Below are positions 35,171-42,745 of a DNA stretch of 51,891 nt, piece by piece (the stretch's first letter is position 1; each line of letters starts with the position of its first letter). The notes below the pieces were generated by a model that saw nothing but the letters and a program-made list of their open reading frames with translations, was not told the DNA's origin and made no database searches. The stretch covers positions 1 through 51,891 of the forward strand of contig JAGAQI010000028.1 in the NCBI GenBank assembly GCA_017622795.1. Reading direction: 5' to 3'. Both the position numbers and the translations under genes were made by a program. This stretch comes from Lachnospiraceae bacterium (lineage in GTDB: Bacteria > Bacillota > Clostridia > Lachnospirales > Lachnospiraceae).

Positions 35171-35185
35171 TTTTTCCCGAAAATT
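35171..35185 (-). promoter_or_regulatory. Candidate CodY box upstream of the fla/che promoter
   Basis: AATTTTCGGGAAAAA matches the Firmicute CodY consensus AATTTTCWGAAAATT at 11 of 15 positions, and the whole left half is exact. It lies 13 bases upstream of the proposed -35. CodY represses the fla/che operon in B. subtilis, and codY is the neighbouring gene here, which supports the reading. Binding is not shown. Confidence 0.4.
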
Positions 35186-35271
35186 AGGATAAAAACACTA
35201 CAATTTGTGGTTTGTCATTCTGAATACCACTTGAAAAAAATTTCATCTGACTTTATATATCATACCCCACA

Positions 35272-35305
35272 GAAAAAAAGGATGCCCCTAAGAACATCCT
35301 TTTTC
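35272..35305 (-). terminator. Terminator of codY
   Basis: On the minus strand AGGATG (35300-35295) and CATCCT (35284-35279) form a short stem with a ten-base loop, extended by flanking A and T runs. The T run lies at 35279-35273. It follows the codY stop by about 40 bases and separates codY from the fla/che promoter. Confidence 0.8.
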
Positions 35306-35342
35306 CTTTTATCATCCATGTTATATATTCAGTTAAATTCTA

Positions 35343-36107
35343 TTAAAGCTTTTTCAATTCGTCAAACACAACATCATTTAAAACTTTAATATAGGTGCCC
35401 TTCATACCGGAAGAACGGGATTCAATAACGCCGGCACTTTCGAATTTTCTTAATGCATTTACAATAACGGAACGGGTTATTCCGACCCTGTCCGCAATTT
35501 TGCTGGCAACAAGAATGCCTTCATTGCCTTCCAATTCATTGAAAATGTGTGTGATTGCTTCCAATTCGGAGAAGGATAATGTGCTGATAGCAGAACGTAC
35601 AATCTGAACCTTACGGTTTTCCTCTGCATTTTCTTCGTTTACGGAACGCATCATTTCAAGACCGACTACGGTAGTACCGTACTCACTTAAAATAATGTCA
35701 TCGATGGAATAAGGCTTACCTGCTTTGTAAATAAATAAAGTACCCAGTCTTTCTCCTGCAATATCAATCGGATTAATGATTGCCTGATAATTGTCTACTC
35801 CTTCAAATTCAAAACCTAAAGTAGCCAGGTTAACATTTTCCTTGGTAGAAAGAATGTTTAACAAACGCTCGTTTAAAATACCGTCAATATATCCGCCTAC
35901 AGAATCCTGTATCAATTCTTTAATTGGCGCAATGTCAGACCGGTTCTTAATGCCGAGCACCTTTCCTTTTTTACTGATAACTAAAATATTAGATTCTAAT
36001 ATTTCGCTTAAAACAAGGCAGATGTCATTGAACACAACTTTGTGCGAATTGTTATTGTGCAATAACTTATTTATCTTCCTCGTCTTATCTAATAATTGTA
36101 CGCTCAT
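35343..36107 (-). CDS. codY: Global transcriptional repressor CodY
   Basis: A 254-residue protein. The N-terminal GAF domain (about 1-150) senses branched-chain amino acids and contains the start VQLLDKTRKINKLLHNNN. The C-terminal winged HTH (about 188-240) has ASKIADRVGITRSVIVNALR. The chosen ATG has AAGGAGG immediately before it; a more distal start in frame would overlap the leader. CodY with GTP and branched-chain amino acids represses nutrient and, in Bacillus, motility genes. It is directly upstream of flgB, as in B. subtilis, although clpQ/clpY are replaced by topA. Confidence 0.96.
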   Translation of the reverse strand: MSVQLLDKTRKINKLLHNNNSHKVVFNDICLVLSEILESNILVISKKGKVLGIKNRSDIAPIKELIQDSVGGYIDGILNERLLNILSTKENVNLATLGFEFEGVDNYQAIINPIDIAGERLGTLFIYKAGKPYSIDDIILSEYGTTVVGLEMMRSVNEENAEENRKVQIVRSAISTLSFSELEAITHIFNELEGNEGILVASKIADRVGITRSVIVNALRKFESAGVIESRSSGMKGTYIKVLNDVVFDELKKL

Positions 36108-36123
36108 GGCAGCCTCCTTCCAG

Positions 36124-36138
36124 AATTGATTGACAATT
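36124..36138 (-). promoter_or_regulatory. Palindromic site in the codY leader, candidate autoregulatory CodY box
   Basis: AATTGTCAATCAATT matches the CodY consensus at 11 of 15 positions. It forms the core of the perfect inverted repeat GAATTG-TCAAT-CAATTC. It lies between the codY promoter and the ribosome site, a position suitable for a roadblock or for feedback by CodY. Confidence 0.4.
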
Positions 36139-36151
36139 CCCTCTAAAATCA

Positions 36152-36180
36152 ACTATACCACGAACTTCTCATATTCGCAA
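36152..36180 (-). promoter_or_regulatory. Sigma-A type promoter of codY
   Basis: TTGCGA (36180-36175) and TATAGT (36157-36152) are spaced by exactly 17 bases. Transcription would start near 36146, about 39 bases before the codY ATG. No good terminator was seen after topA, so read-through from topA could add to codY expression. Confidence 0.72.
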
Positions 36181-36219
36181 GCAAATTATTCGATTTTTTA
36201 ATTATTTTTAGACAAAAGA

Positions 36220-38196
36220 TTACTTTGCAGGTTTCTGCCAAGACATGTAGCTGCATTCCGGATTATTTTCACATCCGTAATACTTTCTTCCCTTTTTCGT
36301 TTTCCGGATTACAATCTCTTTTCCGCATTCCGGACACGGTATACCGATTTTCTCCAGATACTGTTTTGTGTTTCTGCATTCAGGGAATCCCGGACAAGCA
36401 AGGAACTTACCGTGAGGACCATATTTAATTACCATTTGCCGGCCACATTCCTCACATTCTACATCAGTGACTTCATCTTCAATTTTAACATTTTCCAGCT
36501 TTTTCGCAGCTTCCTGTACTGCCTGCTCTAAATCCGGATAGAAATTGCGGATAATTGTCTTCCAATGGATTTCACCTTCTTCAATACTGTCCAAAAGAGT
36601 TTCCATATTTGCGGTAAAACTTGTGTCCACGATAGTCGGGAACGCCTGCTTCATGATATTATTAACCGCTTCACCCAATTCGGTAACATATAAATTTTTA
36701 TTTTCTTTCACTACATAATGACGGGCAAGAATGGTGGTAATGGTAGGCGCATAGGTACTTGGACGTCCGATACCGAGTTCTTCCATGGTACGTACTAACG
36801 AAGCTTCGGTAAAATGAGGTGCCGGTTGTGTAAAATGCTGTTCTCCGGAAAGTTCGGAAAGCGTTAACACAGAATCTTTCGTCAGCTTTGCCACTACAGA
36901 CTGGCTCTTTTCTTCCTCTTCCTCATCTTCTACCGTATACATACTCATAAAACCGCTGAATACCACCTTGGAAGCAGCAGCAGTAAAACGATATTTGCCT
37001 GCATCCAGCTTTACGGAAACCGTTTCATACTTTGCAGACTGCATACGGCTTGCCACAAAGCGTTTCCAAATTAACTGATACAACCGATATAAATCTCTTG
37101 CAAGGGAATCCTTTACCTGGGCCGGTGTAATCGTTACATCCGTTGGACGGATTGCTTCATGGGCATCCTGTATTTTTTTGCCGGAAGCTGCTTCCTTTAC
37201 CTGTTCCGCTTCCATCTCTTTTCCGTAATTCTCAGAAATATAGGCGCGTACAGATGCATCTGCTTCTTCAGAAACACGGGTGGAGTCCGTTCTCAGGTAG
37301 GAAATCAAAGCAATCGTGCCATATCCTTTTACTTCCACACCTTCATATAACTGCTGTGCCAAACGCATGGTTTTCTGTGTCGAGAAGTTAAGCAGCTTGG
37401 ATGCCTCCTGCTGCAAGGTACTAGTAGTAAAAGGAAGAGGTGCCTTTCTCTGACGTTCTCCCTTTTTGATATCTGTTACGATAAATGTTTTTCCTTCCAG
37501 CTCCTTTTTAATCTCTGCAACTTCAGCTTCACTTTCTACAGACATCTTTTTATCTCCAATTCCGTAGAATTTTGCTTCGAATGGCTTTTTCTCTTTATCA
37601 GCCAGGATAGATGCCGTAAGGCTCCAGTATTCCTGCGGTACAAATGCATTAATCTCTTCTTCTCTGTCACATATCAGACGAAGCGCCACGGACTGCACAC
37701 GTCCTGCACTTAATCCTCGTTTTACCTTTTCCCATAAAACAGGACTGATGCGGTAACCAACCACTCGGTCTAAAATTCTTCTGGTCTGCTGTGCATCTAC
37801 TAAATTGGTATCAATGCTACGTGCTTGCTTAATCGAGTTTTTTACGGCATTTTTTGTAATTTCATTGAATGTAATACGGCTGGTTGTCTTTGGATCCAGT
37901 TTCAGCGTATGGAACAGATGCCAGGAAATTGCTTCTCCTTCACGGTCCGGGTCGGTTGCAAGATAAACTTTATCTGCTTTCTTTACTTCTTTGCGAAGCT
38001 TGGACAGAACATCGCCTTTTCCACGTATTGTAATATACTTTGGTTCATAATCATTTTCCACATCAATACCCATCTGGCTCTTTGGAAGGTCTCTTACGTG
38101 ACCGTTGGAGGCTACCACCTCATAATTGCTTCCCAGATACTTTTTAATTGTAGGCGCTTTTGCAGCGGATTCTACAATAACAAGATATTTTGCCAT
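36220..38196 (-). CDS. topA: DNA topoisomerase I (type IA)
   Basis: A 658-residue enzyme that relaxes negative supercoils. The TOPRIM domain (about 1-110) has DPDREGEAI at 82-90. The catalytic Tyr300 lies in LISYLRTDSTR. Two C-terminal four-cysteine zinc ribbons follow, CEECGRQM...CPGFPEC and CPECGKEI...CENNPEC (about 580-655). It ends an operon with comM and dprA, an order seen in many Firmicutes. It has an AAGGAG ribosome site and lies 25 bases after dprA. Confidence 0.97.
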   Translation of the reverse strand: MAKYLVIVESAAKAPTIKKYLGSNYEVVASNGHVRDLPKSQMGIDVENDYEPKYITIRGKGDVLSKLRKEVKKADKVYLATDPDREGEAISWHLFHTLKLDPKTTSRITFNEITKNAVKNSIKQARSIDTNLVDAQQTRRILDRVVGYRISPVLWEKVKRGLSAGRVQSVALRLICDREEEINAFVPQEYWSLTASILADKEKKPFEAKFYGIGDKKMSVESEAEVAEIKKELEGKTFIVTDIKKGERQRKAPLPFTTSTLQQEASKLLNFSTQKTMRLAQQLYEGVEVKGYGTIALISYLRTDSTRVSEEADASVRAYISENYGKEMEAEQVKEAASGKKIQDAHEAIRPTDVTITPAQVKDSLARDLYRLYQLIWKRFVASRMQSAKYETVSVKLDAGKYRFTAAASKVVFSGFMSMYTVEDEEEEEKSQSVVAKLTKDSVLTLSELSGEQHFTQPAPHFTEASLVRTMEELGIGRPSTYAPTITTILARHYVVKENKNLYVTELGEAVNNIMKQAFPTIVDTSFTANMETLLDSIEEGEIHWKTIIRNFYPDLEQAVQEAAKKLENVKIEDEVTDVECEECGRQMVIKYGPHGKFLACPGFPECRNTKQYLEKIGIPCPECGKEIVIRKTKKGRKYYGCENNPECSYMSWQKPAK

Positions 38197-38221
38197 ATAC
38201 CCTCACTCCTTCAAAAATCAC

Positions 38222-39373
38222 TTAACCCTGTATGATAAAATAGTTCTTCAACGGCTGTTTTATATATTGTTTCATTTCCATGTCAAAAAGCAAACTGGTA
38301 AGTTCCGGTAAAGATATTCCCGTTTCCTCCTGAAGCTCCTCGATATGTTTCGGACGTAAACTCAGACAAGCATACACTATTTTCTCTCTACTTGCAAGTA
38401 CATTTTTTTCGAAACAATGATTTTTTGTTGATTTTTTCAAAATAACACCGGCAAATTTTTCAGAAAAACCATGCAAAATATCTTCCGGTTCCCTCACCAA
38501 ATAGGCTCCTTCCTGAATCAGACGGTTCGTTCCTTCCGCTAATTTTTCATAAAGCCTGCCGGGTACCGCATAAATTTCTTTTCCCTGTTCCAAAGCATAA
38601 GAAACCGTAATCAGGGAACCGCTGTTTTCCCTTGCTTCTACCACAAAAACGGCATCGGACAGTCCGGAAATAATCCGGTTTCTCTTGGGAAAATTCCAGG
38701 ATACCGGTGCTGTTCCCGGCAATTCTTCAGAAATTACACCTCCTTTTTCCTGAAGACAGGTATATAATAATTTATTTTCTTTCGGATAACAGACATCCAC
38801 ACCACTTCCTAACACAGCATATGCATATCCCGGTTCATTTATGGCAGCACGTCCGGCCGCACCGTCAATTCCCCTTGCCATTCCACTGACTATTTGTATC
38901 CCCGCTTTTGCCAAATATCCTGAAAAGCATGCTGCTATCTCTTCCCCGTAAACACTACAGTTTCTTGCACCGATTACTGCCAGGGAAGGTTTCTCCTTAT
39001 CCGGCAGTTTTCCGTAATAATACAACATAAACGGCGGAAGAAAAATATGCTTCAGTCTTTCCGGATACTGTTCTGATTCCCGGCAGACCATAGAAATTCC
39101 CTTTCCTCTCGCTTCTTCATAGGAACGGTTTAGTGCATCTCTGTGTTTTTGATTTTCTAATACTTCAATCATTTGATTTTTTCTGTCTTTCTGCTGCTCT
39201 GTCTCATTGTACGGAGCCACCAGTAATTCACCGGCAGCGCCGCGCTTTGCCGCATCATACCATTGTTTTACTTTGGGACATATTTTTAGAAGCTCCTCTT
39301 TTTCTTTCTGACTGATTCCTGGCAAACCGTGAAACCAATGCCAGTATTGTTCTCGTTCCAAACATTCTGTCAT
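38222..39373 (-). CDS. dprA: DNA-processing protein DprA
   Basis: A 383-residue protein. The N-terminal part is helical. The Rossmann-like DprA domain (about 85-300) contains AVIGARNCSVYGEEIA and IVSGMARGIDGAAG. A C-terminal winged helix follows (about 325-383, RPKHIEELQEETGISLPELT). DprA binds incoming single-stranded DNA and loads RecA in natural transformation. The ATG overlaps the comM stop as ATGA, with GGAGG upstream. Confidence 0.93.
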   Translation of the reverse strand: MTECLEREQYWHWFHGLPGISQKEKEELLKICPKVKQWYDAAKRGAAGELLVAPYNETEQQKDRKNQMIEVLENQKHRDALNRSYEEARGKGISMVCRESEQYPERLKHIFLPPFMLYYYGKLPDKEKPSLAVIGARNCSVYGEEIAACFSGYLAKAGIQIVSGMARGIDGAAGRAAINEPGYAYAVLGSGVDVCYPKENKLLYTCLQEKGGVISEELPGTAPVSWNFPKRNRIISGLSDAVFVVEARENSGSLITVSYALEQGKEIYAVPGRLYEKLAEGTNRLIQEGAYLVREPEDILHGFSEKFAGVILKKSTKNHCFEKNVLASREKIVYACLSLRPKHIEELQEETGISLPELTSLLFDMEMKQYIKQPLKNYFIIQG

Positions 39374-40923
39374 GCTTCCATCCTCCAGTACTTTTTTCCG
39401 ACATTACAATAGCTGTACGCTTCTGTCAGATGATGCTTCCGGATTTCCGGGCTTCCGTCTAAATCAGCAATTGTTCTAGCCAGCTTTAAAATCCGGTAAT
39501 ATCTTCTGGTACTGAATTCATTTTTTTGAAAAATCAAATGTAATACCTGTTCTGCCTCTTTATCAAACGTACAAAATTCTTCTGTTTCTCTTTTACCCAT
39601 TTCTGAATTTAACTGTATTTTTTTCTTTTCAAATCTTTTTTTCTGTATTTTTCTTGCCCGAACCACTTTTTCCCTAATACATTCCGATGTTTCCGAACTT
39701 TCCTTTTTTCTTATTTTTTCATATTCCACAGGAAACACTTCGATCATCATATCAATACGGTCTAAAATCGGCTGACTGATTTTTCCGGTATAACGGCGTA
39801 TTTGCTGAGGTGAACAATTGCATTTTGTTCTGTCAGGGAAATGTCCGCAAGGACAGGGATTCATTGCAGCAATCAGTTGAAATGCTGCAGGATACGTGTA
39901 TGTGGCCTGTAATCTGGATACTGTAACCGTATGATCTTCCAAAGGCTGCCTTAAAGTTTCTAACACTTCCGGTTTAAATTCCGTTAATTCATCCAGGAAC
40001 AGTACTCCGTGATGGCACAGACTCACCAAACCCGGATTCGCATTTCTTCCTCCGCCAAGCAAGGCAGATGGTGTTGTAGCATGATGAGGTGCCTGAAACG
40101 GACGCATTACCACATATTCCATATCATTTTTCAGCTTGCCGGAAACACTGTAAATGTTCGATAAATCAATCATTTCTTCAAAGGATAAATCCGGAAGTAA
40201 AGACGGCATACATTTAGCAAGTGCTGTTTTTCCGCTTCCCGGAGGACCAATCATCAGCAAATGATGTCCTCCTGCTGCTGCAATCATCAATGCCCGTTTT
40301 GCTGCTGTCTGCCCGATTATATCCTTTAAATCACATTCTATCTGTTTCTTTTTTTCATTTTGTATTTTTTTCAAATCGATAGGACTCATGGGAAGTTCTG
40401 CTTCTTTATTTATATTTCCCAATAAAAAGTCTACCACTTCTGTCAGACGGTTCATCCCATACACCGGTACTTCATTCTGCAAGGCAGCCTCCCCAAGGTT
40501 TCCGGCCGGTACAATCATCTTTTGAAAGCCTTCAGTTGCAGCCATTTTTGCCATAGGCAGAATACCTGATACCTTATTTATAGTTCCATCTAAGCTCAGC
40601 TCCCCTGCAAACATGCAGTTTTGAATTTGTTCTTCCGGAATAAAGCCGAATGCGGCCAAAATTGATATTGCGGTGGCAAGATCAAAAGAAGTCCCCTCTT
40701 TGCGGATATCTGCCGGGGATAAATTAATAGTAATATGCTTTGGCGGAAGCCGGAAACCGGAATTTTCTATCGCTACCCGGACTCTTTCCCTTGCTTCTTT
40801 TACTTCAGACGCAAGCGCACCTACCATTTGCAGCTGCGGAAGACCGCTTCTTACATCGGTTTCCACCTGAACCTTAACTGCCTCCATTCCACAGAGGACT
40901 GCACTATAGGTTTTACAAACCAT
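39370..40923 (-). CDS. ComM/YifB-family Mg-chelatase-like AAA+ ATPase
   Basis: A 517-residue protein. The N-terminal Lon-protease-like domain (about 1-170) has ITINLSPADIRKEGTSFDLA. The AAA+ domain has Walker A GPPGSGKTALAKC near 220 and Walker B VLFLDELTEF. The Cys-rich loop NPCPCGHFPDRTKCNCSPQQ and a C-terminal Mg-chelatase domain follow. ComM-type helicases help branch migration during transformation. The ATG at 40923 has AAGGAG upstream; the longer frame to 40980 would extend into the promoter and is rejected. Confidence 0.93.
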   Translation of the reverse strand: MVCKTYSAVLCGMEAVKVQVETDVRSGLPQLQMVGALASEVKEARERVRVAIENSGFRLPPKHITINLSPADIRKEGTSFDLATAISILAAFGFIPEEQIQNCMFAGELSLDGTINKVSGILPMAKMAATEGFQKMIVPAGNLGEAALQNEVPVYGMNRLTEVVDFLLGNINKEAELPMSPIDLKKIQNEKKKQIECDLKDIIGQTAAKRALMIAAAGGHHLLMIGPPGSGKTALAKCMPSLLPDLSFEEMIDLSNIYSVSGKLKNDMEYVVMRPFQAPHHATTPSALLGGGRNANPGLVSLCHHGVLFLDELTEFKPEVLETLRQPLEDHTVTVSRLQATYTYPAAFQLIAAMNPCPCGHFPDRTKCNCSPQQIRRYTGKISQPILDRIDMMIEVFPVEYEKIRKKESSETSECIREKVVRARKIQKKRFEKKKIQLNSEMGKRETEEFCTFDKEAEQVLHLIFQKNEFSTRRYYRILKLARTIADLDGSPEIRKHHLTEAYSYCNVGKKYWRMEA

Positions 40924-40968
40924 AAAACTCCTTTCTTGTCTCTCCCAAAAACAAAAAAGTACATTTTT

Positions 40969-40997
40969 ACCATACCACAAGAAACACGTTGCGTCAA
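40969..40997 (-). promoter_or_regulatory. Sigma-A type promoter of the comM-dprA-topA operon
   Basis: TTGACG (40997-40992) and TATGGT (40974-40969) are spaced by 17 bases on the minus strand. It lies between the nrdR terminator and the comM start, giving a leader of about 38 bases. Confidence 0.75.
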
Positions 40998-41005
40998 TAT
41001 ATTAT

Positions 41006-41055
41006 TAAAAAAATCCCTGCAGGTCTTTCATCAGATAAATTCAACACTGCAGGGA
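41006..41055 (-). terminator. Terminator of nrdR
   Basis: TCCCTGCAG (41055-41047) and CTGCAGGGA (41022-41014) form a perfect 9-bp stem with a 24-base loop, followed by seven T residues (41013-41007). It starts a few bases after the nrdR stop and separates it from the comM operon. Confidence 0.85.
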
Positions 41056-41060
41056 AAATT

Positions 41061-41513
41061 TTACTTATCTAAAATCTTTTTAATTTCACTCATAAAAGTA
41101 TTTACATCTTTAAATTCACGGTATACCGAAGCAAATCTTACATAAGCAACCGGATCCAAATCACGAAGTTTTTCCATAACAATCTGCCCGATTGTGCTGC
41201 TTGGAATTTCTTTTTCTTCCATATTAAATACAGCATTTTCGACTTCGTCTACCAAACTATTAATCTGATCAACGGAAATCGGACGTTTATGACAGGAACG
41301 ATATACACCCGCCTCGATTTTAGAACGGTCGTAGGATTCACGGTTATTATCTTTTTTAATAACAACTAACGGAATTGCTTCCACCTTTTCATATGTAGTA
41401 AAACGCTTGGAACACTCATCACACTGACGTCTTCTTCGGATGGACGAACCATCATCAGCCGGTCTGGAATCAATTACCCTCGTGTTTTCTTTCCCACAAA
41501 ACGGACACTTCAT
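41061..41513 (-). CDS. nrdR: Ribonucleotide reductase regulator NrdR
   Basis: A 150-residue repressor. The N-terminal zinc ribbon uses Cys3, Cys6, Cys31 and Cys34 (KCPFCGKENTRVIDSR and CDECSKRF). An ATP-cone domain follows (about 48-138, VVIKKDNNRESYDRSKIEAG). It senses ATP/dATP and controls ribonucleotide reductase genes. AGGAGG lies seven bases before the ATG; an upstream in-frame start lacks a site and would add a non-family N-terminus. It is transcribed divergently from ylmC. Confidence 0.96.
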   Translation of the reverse strand: MKCPFCGKENTRVIDSRPADDGSSIRRRRQCDECSKRFTTYEKVEAIPLVVIKKDNNRESYDRSKIEAGVYRSCHKRPISVDQINSLVDEVENAVFNMEEKEIPSSTIGQIVMEKLRDLDPVAYVRFASVYREFKDVNTFMSEIKKILDK

Positions 41514-41584
41514 TTTAAATCCTCCTCTTCTGTTCTTAGTTATTTTCGCATAAATTAATACTATCACTCCTTATGAGGTATTCT

Positions 41585-41878
41585 ATGCGAAATGATTGTC
41601 TGGAAGACTCCATCCGTATCTGCAAACTCCGTCAAAAGGAAGTTATCAATTTACGGGATGGAGAACGAATCGGTTTTGTAGGTGACATTGAATTCAACTT
41701 AAAAACCGGTTGCATTGAACGTCTGATTATTCCCGGTCCCTGTAAAATTTGGGGAATTCTGGGCCGGGAACAGGAATATATCATTCCATGGCGCTGTGTG
41801 TGCCGTATCGGATATGATATTATTCTGGTAGACGTAGATATCAATTGTGTTACAGCGAAATGTGACTGTCCTCTTTAA
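41585..41878 (+). CDS. YlmC/YmxH family PRC-barrel sporulation-type protein
   Basis: A 97-residue protein and the only plus-strand gene of the window. It has the family pattern LRQKEVINLRDGERIGFVGD and IPGPCKIWGILGREQEYIIP, a PRC-barrel fold. YlmC/YmxH proteins are conserved in spore-formers, but their role is not established. Two ATGs exist; GAGGT with a five-base gap supports the second. The TAA overlaps the stop of the convergent isomerase gene by three bases, with no terminator between the two. Presence suggests a spore-forming ancestry. Confidence 0.88.
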   Translation: MRNDCLEDSIRICKLRQKEVINLRDGERIGFVGDIEFNLKTGCIERLIIPGPCKIWGILGREQEYIIPWRCVCRIGYDIILVDVDINCVTAKCDCPL

Positions 41879-42729
41879 GCACGCTCATAACAGCTGCGGA
41901 TATAGTCACAGGATGCCTTCACATTTTCCGGAGTGGATGCCTCCAGTAAAATGTTGATAAAAGGTTTTTTCTCTTTTAAAATACCAAGGAAATGCGGAAT
42001 ATTAAACCGGCCTTCTCCCACGGTAACCTTTTCATATACGATACTGCCGTCCTCTTTAACAATATAATCTTTAATGTGAATAGCATCAATTTCGTTACCG
42101 AGTACTTCAAATGCTTCTTCTACAATTTTTTCATGCTGTTTTTCATTTTCAGCATTTAATAAATTGATTGGATCAAGAATCACACGGAGATTCGGGGAAT
42201 TTACTGCATCAAGAACCGTTCTGGTACGCTCCACATTGCACATAATATGCTTATACACCGGTTCAATACCGATACAAACACCCATTTTTTCCGCATATTC
42301 CACAATTCTCTTTAGATTATCAATAAAAATATGCAACGATTTTTCTGTATGGTTTTCCGGAGTAAACTTATATTCTGTATTCACAGCTCCGGTTTCCGTA
42401 CCCACCATACCGCATTCCAAAAATTTAGCAAAGCGGATATGATGCATATAGGAATCCATGATTTGTTTTAATTGTGCTTCATCCGGATTTGCCAGATTTT
42501 TATAGCATCCGAGAACACTAACCGATACCTGATTCTGTTCAAACACCTTTTTCATGTAATCAGCCATACCGGAAGTCATTGCAGCACTGCCGATATTAAA
42601 ATCACGGATAGCTTTTGTTAAAGCCAGCTGGGTACAACAAAATCCGGCATCAGAAATGCTTTTTACTAATTCATCAAAAGGTGCTTTGGGCATATCATGC
42701 CCACGCACACCTAAACGTAATGTATCCAT
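41875..42729 (-). CDS. Sugar phosphate isomerase/epimerase-like TIM-barrel protein
   Basis: A 284-residue protein of the xylose-isomerase-like TIM-barrel superfamily. It has the expected metal-ligand segments: VCIGIEPVYKHI, NLRVILDPINLLN, IDAIHIKDYI and FINILLEASTPE. The substrate is not readable from the sequence. The start MDTLRLGVRGHDMP has AAGGA seven bases upstream; a longer frame would run into fhs. It follows fhs by 16 bases and is surely cotranscribed with it. Confidence 0.85.
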   Translation of the reverse strand: MDTLRLGVRGHDMPKAPFDELVKSISDAGFCCTQLALTKAIRDFNIGSAAMTSGMADYMKKVFEQNQVSVSVLGCYKNLANPDEAQLKQIMDSYMHHIRFAKFLECGMVGTETGAVNTEYKFTPENHTEKSLHIFIDNLKRIVEYAEKMGVCIGIEPVYKHIMCNVERTRTVLDAVNSPNLRVILDPINLLNAENEKQHEKIVEEAFEVLGNEIDAIHIKDYIVKEDGSIVYEKVTVGEGRFNIPHFLGILKEKKPFINILLEASTPENVKASCDYIRSCYERA

Positions 42730-42745
42730 ACTAATATCCTTCTGT

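Noticed and set aside
35088-35342. Sigma-28 promoter before flgB
   Set aside because: No TAAA plus CGATAA-type pair at the right spacing was found; only the sigma-A type promoter is supported.
41549-41557. CATAAATTA as a sporulation sigma -10 for ylmC
   Set aside because: No matching -35 for sigma-E, -G or -K is visible upstream, so the motif alone is not enough in AT-rich DNA.
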